Positions 1 to 7,339 of a stretch of 17,815 nt of DNA are shown piece after piece. The DNA is from DASXRU01 sp039933315. Lineage in GTDB: Bacteria > Acidobacteriota > Blastocatellia > Pyrinomonadales > Pyrinomonadaceae. The position numbers were made by a program, and so were the translations under genes. The DNA lies in the NCBI GenBank assembly GCA_039933315.1, contig JBDTOI010000081.1, positions 1 through 17,815 of the forward strand, in the 5' to 3' direction. The notes under the pieces were generated by a model that worked only from the letters and a program-made list of their open reading frames with translations, searched no databases and was not told the DNA's origin. Within the stretch, counting starts at the first letter, position 1; each line of letters starts with the position of its first letter.

Positions 1-2
1 AG

Positions 3-1286
3 TTTGAAGGCGGCGGCATCGCTGGGGACGAAGTTCTGACTGCGGCCGAGGTCAGCGAAGAGAGTCCTGGCGACGATACTTCGCACGATGCTTTTGAAGA
101 GATAGATTTCGGTCGCGAGTTTCAGGACTACCTCGATCCCGGATACAAGACCCAGGAGTTCGAATACAAGGAAGATGCGCCCACCTTCGAGCAGTTTCTG
201 ACGAAGGCCCCGTCGCTTACTGACCACCTGGAATGGCAACTCCACATGGACTCCGTTGAGGGGCCGTTATCCGCGGCGGCGGAATGCGTAATCGGCAATC
301 TCGACGAGGAAGGCCGGCTGAACGCCACTAACGCTGAGATTGCCGCGCTGGGCGGTTGGTCGGAAGAGATGGTGGAACAAGCCAGGGGAGTGGTGATGCG
401 CCTGGATCCGGTGGGATGCGGCGCGCGTGACGTGCGCGAATGTTTACTGGTTCAGCTTGAAGCTCGCGGTGAAAACGATCGGCTGGCCGCTCGCTTGATT
501 AGCGATCATCTGGCCGAACTGCAGCAGCATAAACTGCCGGCTCTTTCCAAACAGATAGGGGTGCCGGTGGAGACGCTGCTTGAGGAACTTCAGTTTATAC
601 GCACCCTGGATCCCTATCCTGGCCGGCGCCATTCTTCGGAAGAACCAGTCTTGATCGCGCCGGAGATTTACATCGAGAAATTGGATGAAGATGACGAAGA
701 GTATGTCATCTACTTTGCGGACGATGGCAGCCCGCGACTGCGTATCTCGCAGAACTACCAGCAGATGCTGGCGCAGCCCACGGTCACCAAAGAGACGCGA
801 GATTTTATCAAAGATAAGATGCGTTCGGCAGTTGACCTGCTGCGCAATATCGAGCACAGGCGCCAGACCATTTACAAGGTGGTGGAATCCATCGTTCACC
901 GGCAGCAGGAGTTTCTCGACAAGGGCGTGCAGTACATCAAGCCGATGATGTTGAAGGACATTGCCGAAGATATCGGCATGCATCTGTCAACGGTATCGCG
1001 CGTGGTCAACCGCAAGTATGCGCACACGCCGCAAGGTGTCATTGAGCTGCGACGCTTTTTCACCGAGGGCATGCTCAACGAAGAAGGCGAAGAAGTCTCG
1101 ACGCGCATTATCAAGTTAAAGATCAAGAAACTCATTGAAGAAGAAGATACGCACAATCCGATCACAGATGACCAGGTCGTCAAGATCCTGGCCAAAGACG
1201 GAATAAAGTTATCGCGCCGCACAGTGGCGAAGTATCGCGACCAGATGCGGATTCCCGGTTCACGTGAGCGCCGCGCCGTGGTCTAG
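3..1286 (+). CDS. rpoN: RNA polymerase sigma-54 factor RpoN (5' partial)
   Basis: Sigma-54 directs RNA polymerase to -24/-12 promoters and needs AAA+ enhancer-binding activators to open them. The reading frame is open from the window edge, so the N-terminal activator-interacting Gln-rich region I is missing. 427 residues are visible, against roughly 480-520 for a full protein. An acidic stretch at visible residues 20-60 (region II) leads into the core-binding domain beginning SLTDHLEWQL. The C-terminal DNA-binding part has a helix-turn-helix near residues 319-345 (DIAEDIGMHLSTVSR, then NRKYAHTPQGV). It also has the diagnostic RpoN box RRTVAKYR at about 405-412, followed by a short tail. An internal ATG at 246 is not the true start, because homologous sequence continues upstream of it. 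It heads the hpf/rapZ/PTS gene run, the usual genomic setting of rpoN. The identification is essentially certain. Confidence 0.97.
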   Translation, partial: FEGGGIAGDEVLTAAEVSEESPGDDTSHDAFEEIDFGREFQDYLDPGYKTQEFEYKEDAPTFEQFLTKAPSLTDHLEWQLHMDSVEGPLSAAAECVIGNLDEEGRLNATNAEIAALGGWSEEMVEQARGVVMRLDPVGCGARDVRECLLVQLEARGENDRLAARLISDHLAELQQHKLPALSKQIGVPVETLLEELQFIRTLDPYPGRRHSSEEPVLIAPEIYIEKLDEDDEEYVIYFADDGSPRLRISQNYQQMLAQPTVTKETRDFIKDKMRSAVDLLRNIEHRRQTIYKVVESIVHRQQEFLDKGVQYIKPMMLKDIAEDIGMHLSTVSRVVNRKYAHTPQGVIELRRFFTEGMLNEEGEEVSTRIIKLKIKKLIEEEDTHNPITDDQVVKILAKDGIKLSRRTVAKYRDQMRIPGSRERRAVV

Positions 1287-1415
1287 CCACGGTCTGCCGG
1301 GCGCGCCCGGGTAACAGTTTTGCTTTCATAGACTAAATCATCGCTGACATTTGCGACGGTCAGAGTCTGCCCGGCCGTCGCGCTTGCCGGAGTTGAGCCA
1401 GGAGGGTTAGGACTG

Positions 1416-1949
1416 ATGAAGTTTGAATACACCGGACGACATGTGGAAGTTACCCCGGCATTGCGCAGGCACGTCGAAGATCATTTCAAAAAACTCGACC
1501 ATATATTCAACGACTCAACCGCCCGCACCCACATCATTATGGCGGTCGAAAAGAACCGGCAGATTGGCGAGGTGCTGGTCCATTGGCGCGACCATACGTT
1601 AACGGCATCTGATACCAACGCCGACATGTATATGGCCCTGACCCGGACGATCGCGAAGATTGAGAAGCAGGCCCTGCGGCTCAAGAAAAAGATTATCGAT
1701 CGCAAGCAGGGCGCAAAGAGAACGTCCGCCGTAGCGCCCAGTCCTGACGGCCTGCTGGAAGCCAGCCCGCGGCCGCCCCGCATCGTCACCGCTCGGCGTT
1801 ATGTGGTGAAGCCCATGACTGCCGAGGAAGCGGCCTTGAGTCTTGAAGATCGCGCCGACCAGTTTATTGTGTTTAGAGACGCGGATACGGACCGGGTGGG
1901 TGTGCTCTACAAGAGAAAAGATGGCAACTTTGGTTTGATTGAACCGTGA
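1416..1949 (+). CDS. hpf: Long-form ribosome hibernation promoting factor (HPF)
   Basis: HPF binds the 30S subunit in the tRNA/mRNA channel and, in its long form, dimerises 70S ribosomes into inactive 100S particles during slow growth. The 177-residue protein has both parts. The N-terminal S30AE/YfiA domain spans about 1-95 (starts MKFEYTGRHVEVTPAL, with the typical K-rich helix QALRLKKKIIDR). After a linker, the C-terminal dimerisation domain spans about 120-177 with the signature VVKPMTAEEAALSLE, then DQFIVFRDADT and ending RKDGNFGLIEP. The ATG at 1416 is preceded by a good Shine-Dalgarno AGGAGG at 1400-1405. It lies 129 bp after rpoN and shares that gene's usual neighbourhood. The 420 bp after it hold no gene, although HPr kinase is often found there in related operons. 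Confidence 0.96.
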   Translation: MKFEYTGRHVEVTPALRRHVEDHFKKLDHIFNDSTARTHIIMAVEKNRQIGEVLVHWRDHTLTASDTNADMYMALTRTIAKIEKQALRLKKKIIDRKQGAKRTSAVAPSPDGLLEASPRPPRIVTARRYVVKPMTAEEAALSLEDRADQFIVFRDADTDRVGVLYKRKDGNFGLIEP

Positions 1950-2037
1950 TCGGCTGTGCTTCGAGCTCACTCAAGTGATTACGATCTGGTGCCGTAGCCG
2001 TCTCGGTCGGCCAGCTGCGCGTACTGGTGCATTGGGA

Positions 2038-2226
2038 CTTCAGGTCCGAAGGACCGGCAGCTAGTAGCCCCGTCCGTGAGGACGGGGGAGAGGCGACCGT
2101 TGGTTGCCCCGAGCGCCGAAGGTGCGCCAGATTGTGCCGGCCCTGCGGGCCTTTGAGATATCAGGGGATGGAGTCCCCCCCGCCCTTGCGGACGGGGCTA
2201 CTAACTTCCGGCCCTTCGGACCTAAG
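2038..2226. repeat. Long imperfect inverted repeat (REP/MITE-like)
   Basis: The left arm (2038-2088) reads outward-in as CTTCAGGTCCGAAGGACCGG, then a tag-CCCCGTCC block, then GTGAGGACGGGG. The right arm (2175-2226) is its reverse complement with only a handful of differences, for example GGTCCGAAGG against CCTTCGGACC and GTAGCCCCGTCC against GGACGGGGCTAC. The arms are about 51 bp and the 86-bp loop itself contains small hairpins, such as GCGCCGAAGGTGC near 2113-2126. The whole can fold as a long hairpin. There is no transposase, and I did not find a second copy of this family in the window. Confidence 0.85.
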
Positions 2227-2328
2227 CGCGCCCGGGGGTTGAAACCAGCACCAAGATGCGCCATGTTGGTCCATGCCCACGCTTCTGCTCCAGATACATT
2301 CAATAGGTGAGGTGCGGCCGGGTGGTAA

Positions 2329-2347
2329 CGCAAACTGTTAGTTTGCG
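2329..2347 (+). promoter_or_regulatory. Perfect hairpin in the rapZ leader
   Basis: CGCAAACT (2329-2336), loop GTT, AGTTTGCG (2340-2347) form an 8-bp perfect stem with a 3-nt loop. It ends 22 nt before the TTG at 2370 that best fits as the rapZ start. There is no T-run after it, so a terminator is unlikely. It could be a leader-RNA structure or the end of a repeat element. Confidence 0.5.
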
Positions 2348-2369
2348 CGCGCCTGTTAAAGGGTTCACA

Positions 2370-3305
2370 TTGGCTAAGCGCAAGAAGGAAAAGAGTTCTC
2401 CGGAAATCCTGGTCATTACCGGCCTCAGTGGGTCGGGAATGTCATCGGCTACTAATGCCTTTGAAGACTTGGGATACTTCTGCGTCGATAATCTTCCCAT
2501 AACTCTCCTGCCGACATTCGCGCGTCTGGTGCAGGCCGGCGAAGATGATAAAGGCCGAATAGAACGAGCTGCGCTGGTTATCGATATTCGCGAGGGACAG
2601 TTCCTGGGCCACTTTGAAAAACAGTTACGCGCGTTGCGGGGCAAAGGCCTGACAGTCCTGGTGCTGTTTTTCGAAGCCTCTGACGAAGTACTGGCGCGGC
2701 GCTTCAGCGAAACCCGCCGTCCTCATCCGGCCGACAATGGCGCCGGCCTGTCGGAGGCGATACGAAAAGAACGCGCGGCCATGAAACGAATTCGCGCCCT
2801 GGCCGATCACATTGTGGATACTTCAGACCACACGGTACACAGTTTACGAAGCTTCCTGATCGAGAGATTTAGTCCTACTCTGGAAGGCGCGCCCATGCGG
2901 GTGCAGGTCTTGAGCTTTGGTCACAAATTCGGCAGTCCGGGAAGCATGGAGCTGGTATTCGATGTCAGGCATTTGCCCAACCCATTTTTCGTCAATGGGC
3001 TGCGCGAACTTTCCGGCAGCGACCGCCGCGTGATCAAATACCTGAAATCAGAGCCTGAGGTAGAGGAGACCTTGCGCCGGTTCACCGATTTGCTGGGGTA
3101 TCTCCTGCCGCTTTACAAGCGGGAAGGAAAGTCTTATGTAACGGTGGGAATTGGTTGCACCGGCGGCCGCCATCGCTCAGTAATGATCGCCAATGAGTTG
3201 GCCGGTCGCCTGCGCCGGGCCGGCTTTGACGCTCAGGCGGTGCACCGCGACGTGCGAAAATTCAAGAGAGCCAAGCCTGAGGCGCGGGCTCGCAAAGCGT
3301 CTTAG
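2370..3305 (+). CDS. rapZ: RapZ family nucleotide-binding protein (YvcJ/YhbJ), altered Walker A
   Basis: RapZ/YvcJ proteins bind nucleotides. In enterobacteria RapZ is an RNA-binding adaptor controlling amino-sugar synthesis and talks to PTS proteins. I start at TTG 2370 (311 residues, closer to the family's roughly 290). It has a weak AAAGGG upstream, and an in-frame GTG at 2307 would place the leader hairpin inside the coding region. The N-terminal P-loop reads GLSGSGMSSA: the invariant Walker A lysine is Met24 (codon ATG, 2439-2441). The following EDLGYFCVDNLP and DIREGQF (Walker B region) are normal. The C-terminal domain is fully conserved, with LSFGHKFG, FDVRHLPNP and GIGCTGGRHRSV. It lies 31 bp before the PTS EIIA gene, in the same operon. 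Family assignment is very secure; ATPase activity is doubtful. Confidence 0.95.
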   Translation: MAKRKKEKSSPEILVITGLSGSGMSSATNAFEDLGYFCVDNLPITLLPTFARLVQAGEDDKGRIERAALVIDIREGQFLGHFEKQLRALRGKGLTVLVLFFEASDEVLARRFSETRRPHPADNGAGLSEAIRKERAAMKRIRALADHIVDTSDHTVHSLRSFLIERFSPTLEGAPMRVQVLSFGHKFGSPGSMELVFDVRHLPNPFFVNGLRELSGSDRRVIKYLKSEPEVEETLRRFTDLLGYLLPLYKREGKSYVTVGIGCTGGRHRSVMIANELAGRLRRAGFDAQAVHRDVRKFKRAKPEARARKAS

Positions 3306-3336
3306 GCACTTTTCAGCGAAAGCGAAACGATTCGTG

Positions 3337-3798
3337 GTGGCAAAGAATACTGACAGCGCAATCAATTCGGACGACCCCACCCGCAGAGTGGCCGGGGTGA
3401 TCGTAACCCACGGACACCTGGCCGGCGAGCTTCTGGCCGCCGCCGAAATGATCGTTGGTCCCATACCGCACATAACAGCAGTCTCAATCGGATGGCATGA
3501 CGACGTGGATTCCGCTCGCCAGGAGATTGAGCGCGCCATGGCCCGGGTCTCTCAGAAACGCGGTGTATTGATTTTGACTGATATGTTCGGCGGCACGCCC
3601 ACCAACATAGCCTCAATGTTTCTCAAGGAGAATGAAGTAGAAGTTGCCAGCGGTGTTAACCTGCCGATGGTCATAAAACTCGCCACACAGCCAGACCTTG
3701 AATCCCTCGCCGAAATTGCTCGCCGCGTCCGTGACCAGGGGAAAGACAGCATCTACCTGGCCGGTGAAATACTTGGCGGCAAAAGCACAACCCCGTGA
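3337..3798 (+). CDS. PTS mannose-family EIIA domain protein
   Basis: EIIA of the mannose (EIIA-Man, PF03610) fold accepts phosphate from HPr on a histidine. The domain begins RRVAGVIVTHGHLAGELL. The histidine in THG matches the family's phosphorylation site. It continues through a GVLILTDMFGGTPTNIA block that is the second hallmark of the family. At about 153 residues it is a single EIIA with no attached EIIB. The open frame extends upstream into rapZ, so the start is a choice between GTG 3334 and GTG 3337; neither has a strong ribosome-binding site. Its stop codon overlaps the GTG start of ptsH by 4 bases (GTGA). With no EIIB/C/D nearby, a regulatory rather than transport role is inferred, as in proteobacterial rpoN-linked PTS systems. 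Confidence 0.92.
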   Translation: MAKNTDSAINSDDPTRRVAGVIVTHGHLAGELLAAAEMIVGPIPHITAVSIGWHDDVDSARQEIERAMARVSQKRGVLILTDMFGGTPTNIASMFLKENEVEVASGVNLPMVIKLATQPDLESLAEIARRVRDQGKDSIYLAGEILGGKSTTP

Positions 3799-4073
3799 TC
3801 GAAAAGCGAGTCACCGTTACCAACCGGCTCGGCTTGCACGCCCGTGCAGCCGCGCGCCTGGTACACAGTGCTAATCGGTTCCAGAGCACTATGCGATTGC
3901 AACGTGTAGATGACAGGGTGTCAGCGGATGCGAAGTCGATCCTCAGCGTGCTGATGCTGGCCGCGGCGCGCGGTACAGAGCTGAGTGCGACAGCCGAAGG
4001 CGCTGACGAAGCGGACGCCATAGCTGCGCTGGCCGAACTTTTTAGCAATGGCTTCGGAGAAGCAGAGATTTGA
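3795..4073 (+). CDS. ptsH: HPr phosphocarrier protein
   Basis: HPr carries phosphate from Enzyme I to EIIA. The 92-residue protein has the active-site motif NRLGLHARAAA with the histidine at exactly position 15. The regulatory serine region is DAKSILSVLML (Ser48, equivalent to Ser46 of Bacillus HPr). Start GTG 3795 overlaps the EIIA stop, and the stop TGA (4071-4073) overlaps the TTG start of ptsI by four bases. The three genes are therefore probably translationally coupled. The serine is retained although no HPr kinase gene is present in the usual neighbouring position. Confidence 0.95.
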   Translation: MIEKRVTVTNRLGLHARAAARLVHSANRFQSTMRLQRVDDRVSADAKSILSVLMLAAARGTELSATAEGADEADAIAALAELFSNGFGEAEI

Positions 4074-5863
4074 ACGAACGGTTTAAGCGAGATCTGCGGG
4101 AAGAGCGCTGGCAGGGCCTGGGCGTGTCCGAGGGGCATGTCCTGGGCCGAGTGCTGCGAATCGACAATGGCTCGCGCCAGGTTTACCGCGCGCTGCTGGA
4201 CGAGAGCGAAGCGGCACGAGAGTTGGACCGGTTTCAAAGCGCGCTCAAAACAGCCCGCCAGCAACTCCTGGGCATCAAGGAGAAGGCTGAAAAAGAGCTG
4301 GGACCGGAACACGCATACATTTTCGACGCGCACCTCTTAATGCTCGAGGATCGAAAGCTGCGCGAGCAGGTTGAAGGTTACATCACGCGGGAGAAGACAA
4401 ACGCCGAATGGGCACTCAGGGTGGTAGCCGATGATTTGCTGGCCGTGTATTCCAGCATTGAAGACGACTACCTGCGGGCCCGCGGCTCGGACATCGAGGA
4501 TGTGGCCCAGCGAATCCTTTCCGCCCTCACTGGCGACAAACCGCAGTACGCGAATCTGACCAGGGACGCCGTCATAGTCTCAGCTGACCTTTCACCCTCA
4601 GCCGTTGCTGAATTGGACCTGCAACATGCCCAGGCCATAACCACGGATGCCGGCGGCTGGACCTCGCACACCGCGATCATTGCTCGCGGTCTGGGAATCC
4701 CGGCGGTGGTAGGGTTGCGCGACCTCTACCGGCGCACGCGTACCGGTGACACGATCATAGTCAATTCGTACGAGGGTGAGGTTGTCCTGCATCCTTCGGC
4801 GGAGACGCTCGAAGTTTATCAGCGGCAAGTGTCATCCCGGACGAGCGCGCCCGCAATAGTTAAAAGTGCGCCGGCGTTGGAACCGACGAAAACAGTCGAC
4901 GGCATCAGTGTTGTGCTGCGGGCGAATGTTGAGCTACCCGTCGAGTTCGAAGGCGTAATCAAATTTGGCGCTCGCGGTATCGGTCTTTATCGATCCGAGT
5001 TTCTGCTCTCCCGGGAAGGCGTACTCCTATCAGAAGAGGAGCAATGTGAGGCTTATCTGGAAGTGGCTCAGGTTGCGGGAAGCGATGGGGCGACTATCAG
5101 GCTCTTCGATCTGGGCGGGGAGAAGATACACAGCGGCTTCGGCAACGAACGCAATCCGGCGCTGGGACTGCGCGCGATCAGGTTCGGTTTACGGAATGAG
5201 GACATCTTAAGGACTCAGGTGCGAGCAATCTTGCGCGCTGCGGCAAAGGGTCGTTTGGATATTGTGCTGCCGATGGTTTCCGACCTCGCCGACGTGCGCC
5301 GCGCACGCGCAATCATCGATGCCGAGCGCACGTTGCTAACCAGCGAAGGAAGGGAAATTGGCGTCGTTAAAGTTGGCGCGATGATTGAAGTACCTTCGGC
5401 GGTCGTGCTAGCCGACTCAATTGCGAGGGAAGTTGACTTCTTCAGTCTCGGCACAAACGATCTCGTGCAATACATGCTGGCGGTTGATCGCGGGAACGAC
5501 GAGGTCTCCGATTGGTTTCGCTCCCTTCATCCAGCTGTTTTGCAGAGTGTGGTCCGCGTGCAGGAAGCAGCTGCCAACGCATCGATTCCCACCGTGGTAT
5601 GCGGCGAGATGGCCTCGACCCCAGCCTATGCCGTGGTGCTCATCGGCCTCGGAGCTACCGATCTGAGCATGACCCCGGCCGCCATTCCCCGGGTCGCTCG
5701 TGCCCTTGCCGGTATTAAATGTGAAGACGCAAAAGTTATCTCCATAATGTGCCTCGAGTGTTCCACCGCAGACGAGGTCGAACAAACCGTCAGGGAGCAG
5801 TTCCTCAAACGCTGGCCCGACCTCTTCCATCCCGGATCTCTTCCAGCGGGAAAGCCGGCTTAA
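4070..5863 (+). CDS. ptsI: PTS Enzyme I (phosphoenolpyruvate-protein phosphotransferase)
   Basis: Enzyme I autophosphorylates from phosphoenolpyruvate and passes the phosphate to HPr. At 597 residues it is of family size (about 570-590). The N-terminal part (WQGLGVSEGHVLGRV) includes the HPr-binding helices at about 45-145. The swivelling phosphohistidine domain holds GGWTSHTAIIARGLGIPAVVG with His200 as the phospho-acceptor. The TIM-barrel PEP-binding domain shows GIGLYRSEFL (304-312), FDLGGEK (346-352), a GTNDLVQY block (461-468) and the catalytic cysteine in VCGEMAS (Cys511). The TTG start at 4070 sits in a TTGA overlap with ptsH and has GGAGA at 4056-4060 upstream. All catalytic residues are present, so the phosphorelay should be active. 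Confidence 0.97.
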   Translation: MNERFKRDLREERWQGLGVSEGHVLGRVLRIDNGSRQVYRALLDESEAARELDRFQSALKTARQQLLGIKEKAEKELGPEHAYIFDAHLLMLEDRKLREQVEGYITREKTNAEWALRVVADDLLAVYSSIEDDYLRARGSDIEDVAQRILSALTGDKPQYANLTRDAVIVSADLSPSAVAELDLQHAQAITTDAGGWTSHTAIIARGLGIPAVVGLRDLYRRTRTGDTIIVNSYEGEVVLHPSAETLEVYQRQVSSRTSAPAIVKSAPALEPTKTVDGISVVLRANVELPVEFEGVIKFGARGIGLYRSEFLLSREGVLLSEEEQCEAYLEVAQVAGSDGATIRLFDLGGEKIHSGFGNERNPALGLRAIRFGLRNEDILRTQVRAILRAAAKGRLDIVLPMVSDLADVRRARAIIDAERTLLTSEGREIGVVKVGAMIEVPSAVVLADSIAREVDFFSLGTNDLVQYMLAVDRGNDEVSDWFRSLHPAVLQSVVRVQEAAANASIPTVVCGEMASTPAYAVVLIGLGATDLSMTPAAIPRVARALAGIKCEDAKVISIMCLECSTADEVEQTVREQFLKRWPDLFHPGSLPAGKPA

Positions 5864-5898
5864 AACTTCGGGCACGTGTAAAAACCGTCCGGATCTCT

Positions 5899-5918
5899 TC
5901 GAAAAAAGCCTTTTTCGA
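5899..5918 (+). terminator. Possible weak terminator after ptsI
   Basis: The 20-nt palindrome TCGAAAAAAGCCTTTTTCGA lies 36 bp after the ptsI stop. The stem is A/T-rich and the T-run forms its own 3' arm, so it is not a classic GC-stem terminator. It is the only candidate in the 169-bp space before the next gene. Confidence 0.3.
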
Positions 5919-6032
5919 CATTTAACTCATTCAGTAGATCTCCGAGCCGAACGGGGAAATCCATTCAGGGCGATGTTGGCAGCCAGTGCCCGGCTGCTAG
6001 TCGTTGGCTCGAACCAGGAGTTGAGTGTCGAT

Positions 6033-7121
6033 ATGAAAAAAGCCCCTTATACCCTCTTCGTTCCAGTCGCAGCTCTGTTTATGGCCGTTTCCGGGCTGGC
6101 CCAGACTGAACGCCGCGAACGCGACAATCCTTCCCAAACCGATAACACAGTAAGAACCAGCCGCGTGATCGGCGGCAAGGCCTCCAATCACGCCAGCTCT
6201 ACTGAAGGTCGACAGCTCGCCGCATCCAATCTTTCGCCCAACAACGTTAGCGATGGTTTAACCACCGAAGGCTCAAAGCGAGAGGTCGGCGTGGCGTGGG
6301 GCAACGTGCCTATCCTTAGTTCAGATTTGAATGAATCGACTAAAAGCGTTGCGCTACCATCAGCATCCACTTCATCCTCTTCGCTAACACGGGAGTACCG
6401 GATAGGCATTGGTGATGTTCTGGATATCCGTCTGCTCAACACGCCAACCCGTGAATCAACACTGTTCACAGTTTTGCCAGGCGGAGTGGTGGAGTATCCG
6501 CTAATCGATCAGCCTCTAAAGGTGGAAGGATTGAACGCAGAGGAAATTGCGGCGCGATTAACGCAGGGGATAAAGGTCATCGATCATCCGCGCATCGCAG
6601 TCAGCGTTCGTGACCATGCCAGCCACAACGTAATCGTCACCGGTCTGGTTTACAATCCGGGAGCCAAAGTATTAAGGCAGGAAGCGGTGCCGCTTTACGT
6701 CGTACTCGCTGAAGCGGTCGCTCGGGCGGGAGCTGCTCGTGCAACGATCACACGTAGCAATGAGCAAACAATCGTTGTAGATCTTGCAGATCAGGAAGCC
6801 AGCTCGATGCTGATCATGAATGGTGATCTGGTGAAGGTATCATCAGCTCCGCCGGCAGTGCCCCAATACTTCTACGTCTATGGCGAGATCAATGCGCCCG
6901 GAGAAAAAGCCTTTCGTGCCGGCCTGACACTTACTCAATCTATTCTTGCCAGTGGAGGCATTACCCGGAACGCCGGCAGCAAAGTGAAGCTGACTTCGCA
7001 AAGCGGGGGTAAGGCTTCTTCGCCGGTTGAGTACAACATCAGGGAAATACTCGAGGGGCGCAGACCCGATCCCTCACTTAAGCCCGGGGATCGTCTTGAA
7101 GTAATTCGCGGACGCTGGTAG
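6033..7121 (+). CDS. Polysaccharide export protein (Poly_export + two SLBB domains)
   Basis: Proteins of this class (Wza-like, PF02563/PF10531) form or plug the outer-membrane channel that exports capsule or exopolysaccharide. From the ATG at 6033 (AGGAG at 6016-6020), 362 residues begin with a Sec signal peptide (MKKAPYTLFVPVAALFMAVS, cleavage near GLAQ). It lacks a lipobox cysteine, unlike Wza. A Ser/Thr/Asn-rich unstructured part (25-118) precedes the Poly_export domain, 121-193 (YRIGIGDVLDIRLLN, FTVLPGGVVEYPLID). SLBB repeat 1 is about 199-270 (VIVTGLVYNPGA) and SLBB repeat 2 about 280-358 (FYVYGEINAPGEKAF, ending KPGDRLEVIRG). In-frame starts upstream (5973, 6021) would push the signal peptide inward, so 6033 is preferred. 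No Wzc-like kinase or glycosyltransferase is nearby, so the partner polysaccharide system must lie elsewhere. Confidence 0.88.
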   Translation: MKKAPYTLFVPVAALFMAVSGLAQTERRERDNPSQTDNTVRTSRVIGGKASNHASSTEGRQLAASNLSPNNVSDGLTTEGSKREVGVAWGNVPILSSDLNESTKSVALPSASTSSSSLTREYRIGIGDVLDIRLLNTPTRESTLFTVLPGGVVEYPLIDQPLKVEGLNAEEIAARLTQGIKVIDHPRIAVSVRDHASHNVIVTGLVYNPGAKVLRQEAVPLYVVLAEAVARAGAARATITRSNEQTIVVDLADQEASSMLIMNGDLVKVSSAPPAVPQYFYVYGEINAPGEKAFRAGLTLTQSILASGGITRNAGSKVKLTSQSGGKASSPVEYNIREILEGRRPDPSLKPGDRLEVIRGRW

Positions 7122-7235
7122 TTCTTGCCTTCACGCTGATGTTTTCGTAAACGGTCGTCTCCCTCCCTCAACACTCCACTGCGACGTTCAGTTCTGCTGG
7201 CTGCCCCCCGTCGAAGTTAGTTTGCTTAAAGCTAA

Positions 7236-7262
7236 TGGCCACACCTTATTGTGCCTGGCCAC
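7236..7262. promoter_or_regulatory. Two TGGCCAC boxes 20 bp apart (possible operator)
   Basis: TGGCCAC occurs at 7236-7242 and again at 7256-7262. Each contains the palindrome TGGCCA, and their starts are 20 bp apart, about two helical turns. They lie about 80 bp upstream of the next gene's start, in a 218-bp space with no gene. This could be a dimer-dimer binding site or chance; no factor can be named. Confidence 0.25.
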
Positions 7263-7339
7263 TAACGAGTTCCCAACATATTGATTATTTGCGGAACAAG
7301 TTGCTTGTACGCTAATTGGCGAAAGGTTATTATGCCCGC

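Larger units (their letters stand above)
1950..2369. other. 420-bp gene-free gap between hpf and rapZ
   Basis: I see no credible coding region here. The short open frames on both strands cross a repeat and have arginine/proline/glycine-rich, unconvincing translations. The gap contains a long imperfect inverted repeat (2038-2226) and a perfect short hairpin (2329-2347) just upstream of the likely rapZ start. No fragment resembling HPr kinase/phosphorylase (for example its Walker A GxSGxGKS plus signature region) could be recognised. Confidence 0.7.

Noticed and set aside
444..983. 179-residue open frame antisense to rpoN
   Set aside because: It lies wholly opposite a highly conserved coding region and has no family signature; it is a by-product of codon bias.
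1297..1310. GC palindrome CCGGGCGCGCCCGG after rpoN as a terminator
   Set aside because: The stem is only 5 bp around a CGCG loop and no T-run follows; hpf continues in the same direction, so termination here is not supported.
2027..2333. Several short open frames on both strands between hpf and rapZ
   Set aside because: They cross the inverted repeat, have no ribosome-binding sites, and their translations are low-complexity and unlike known proteins.
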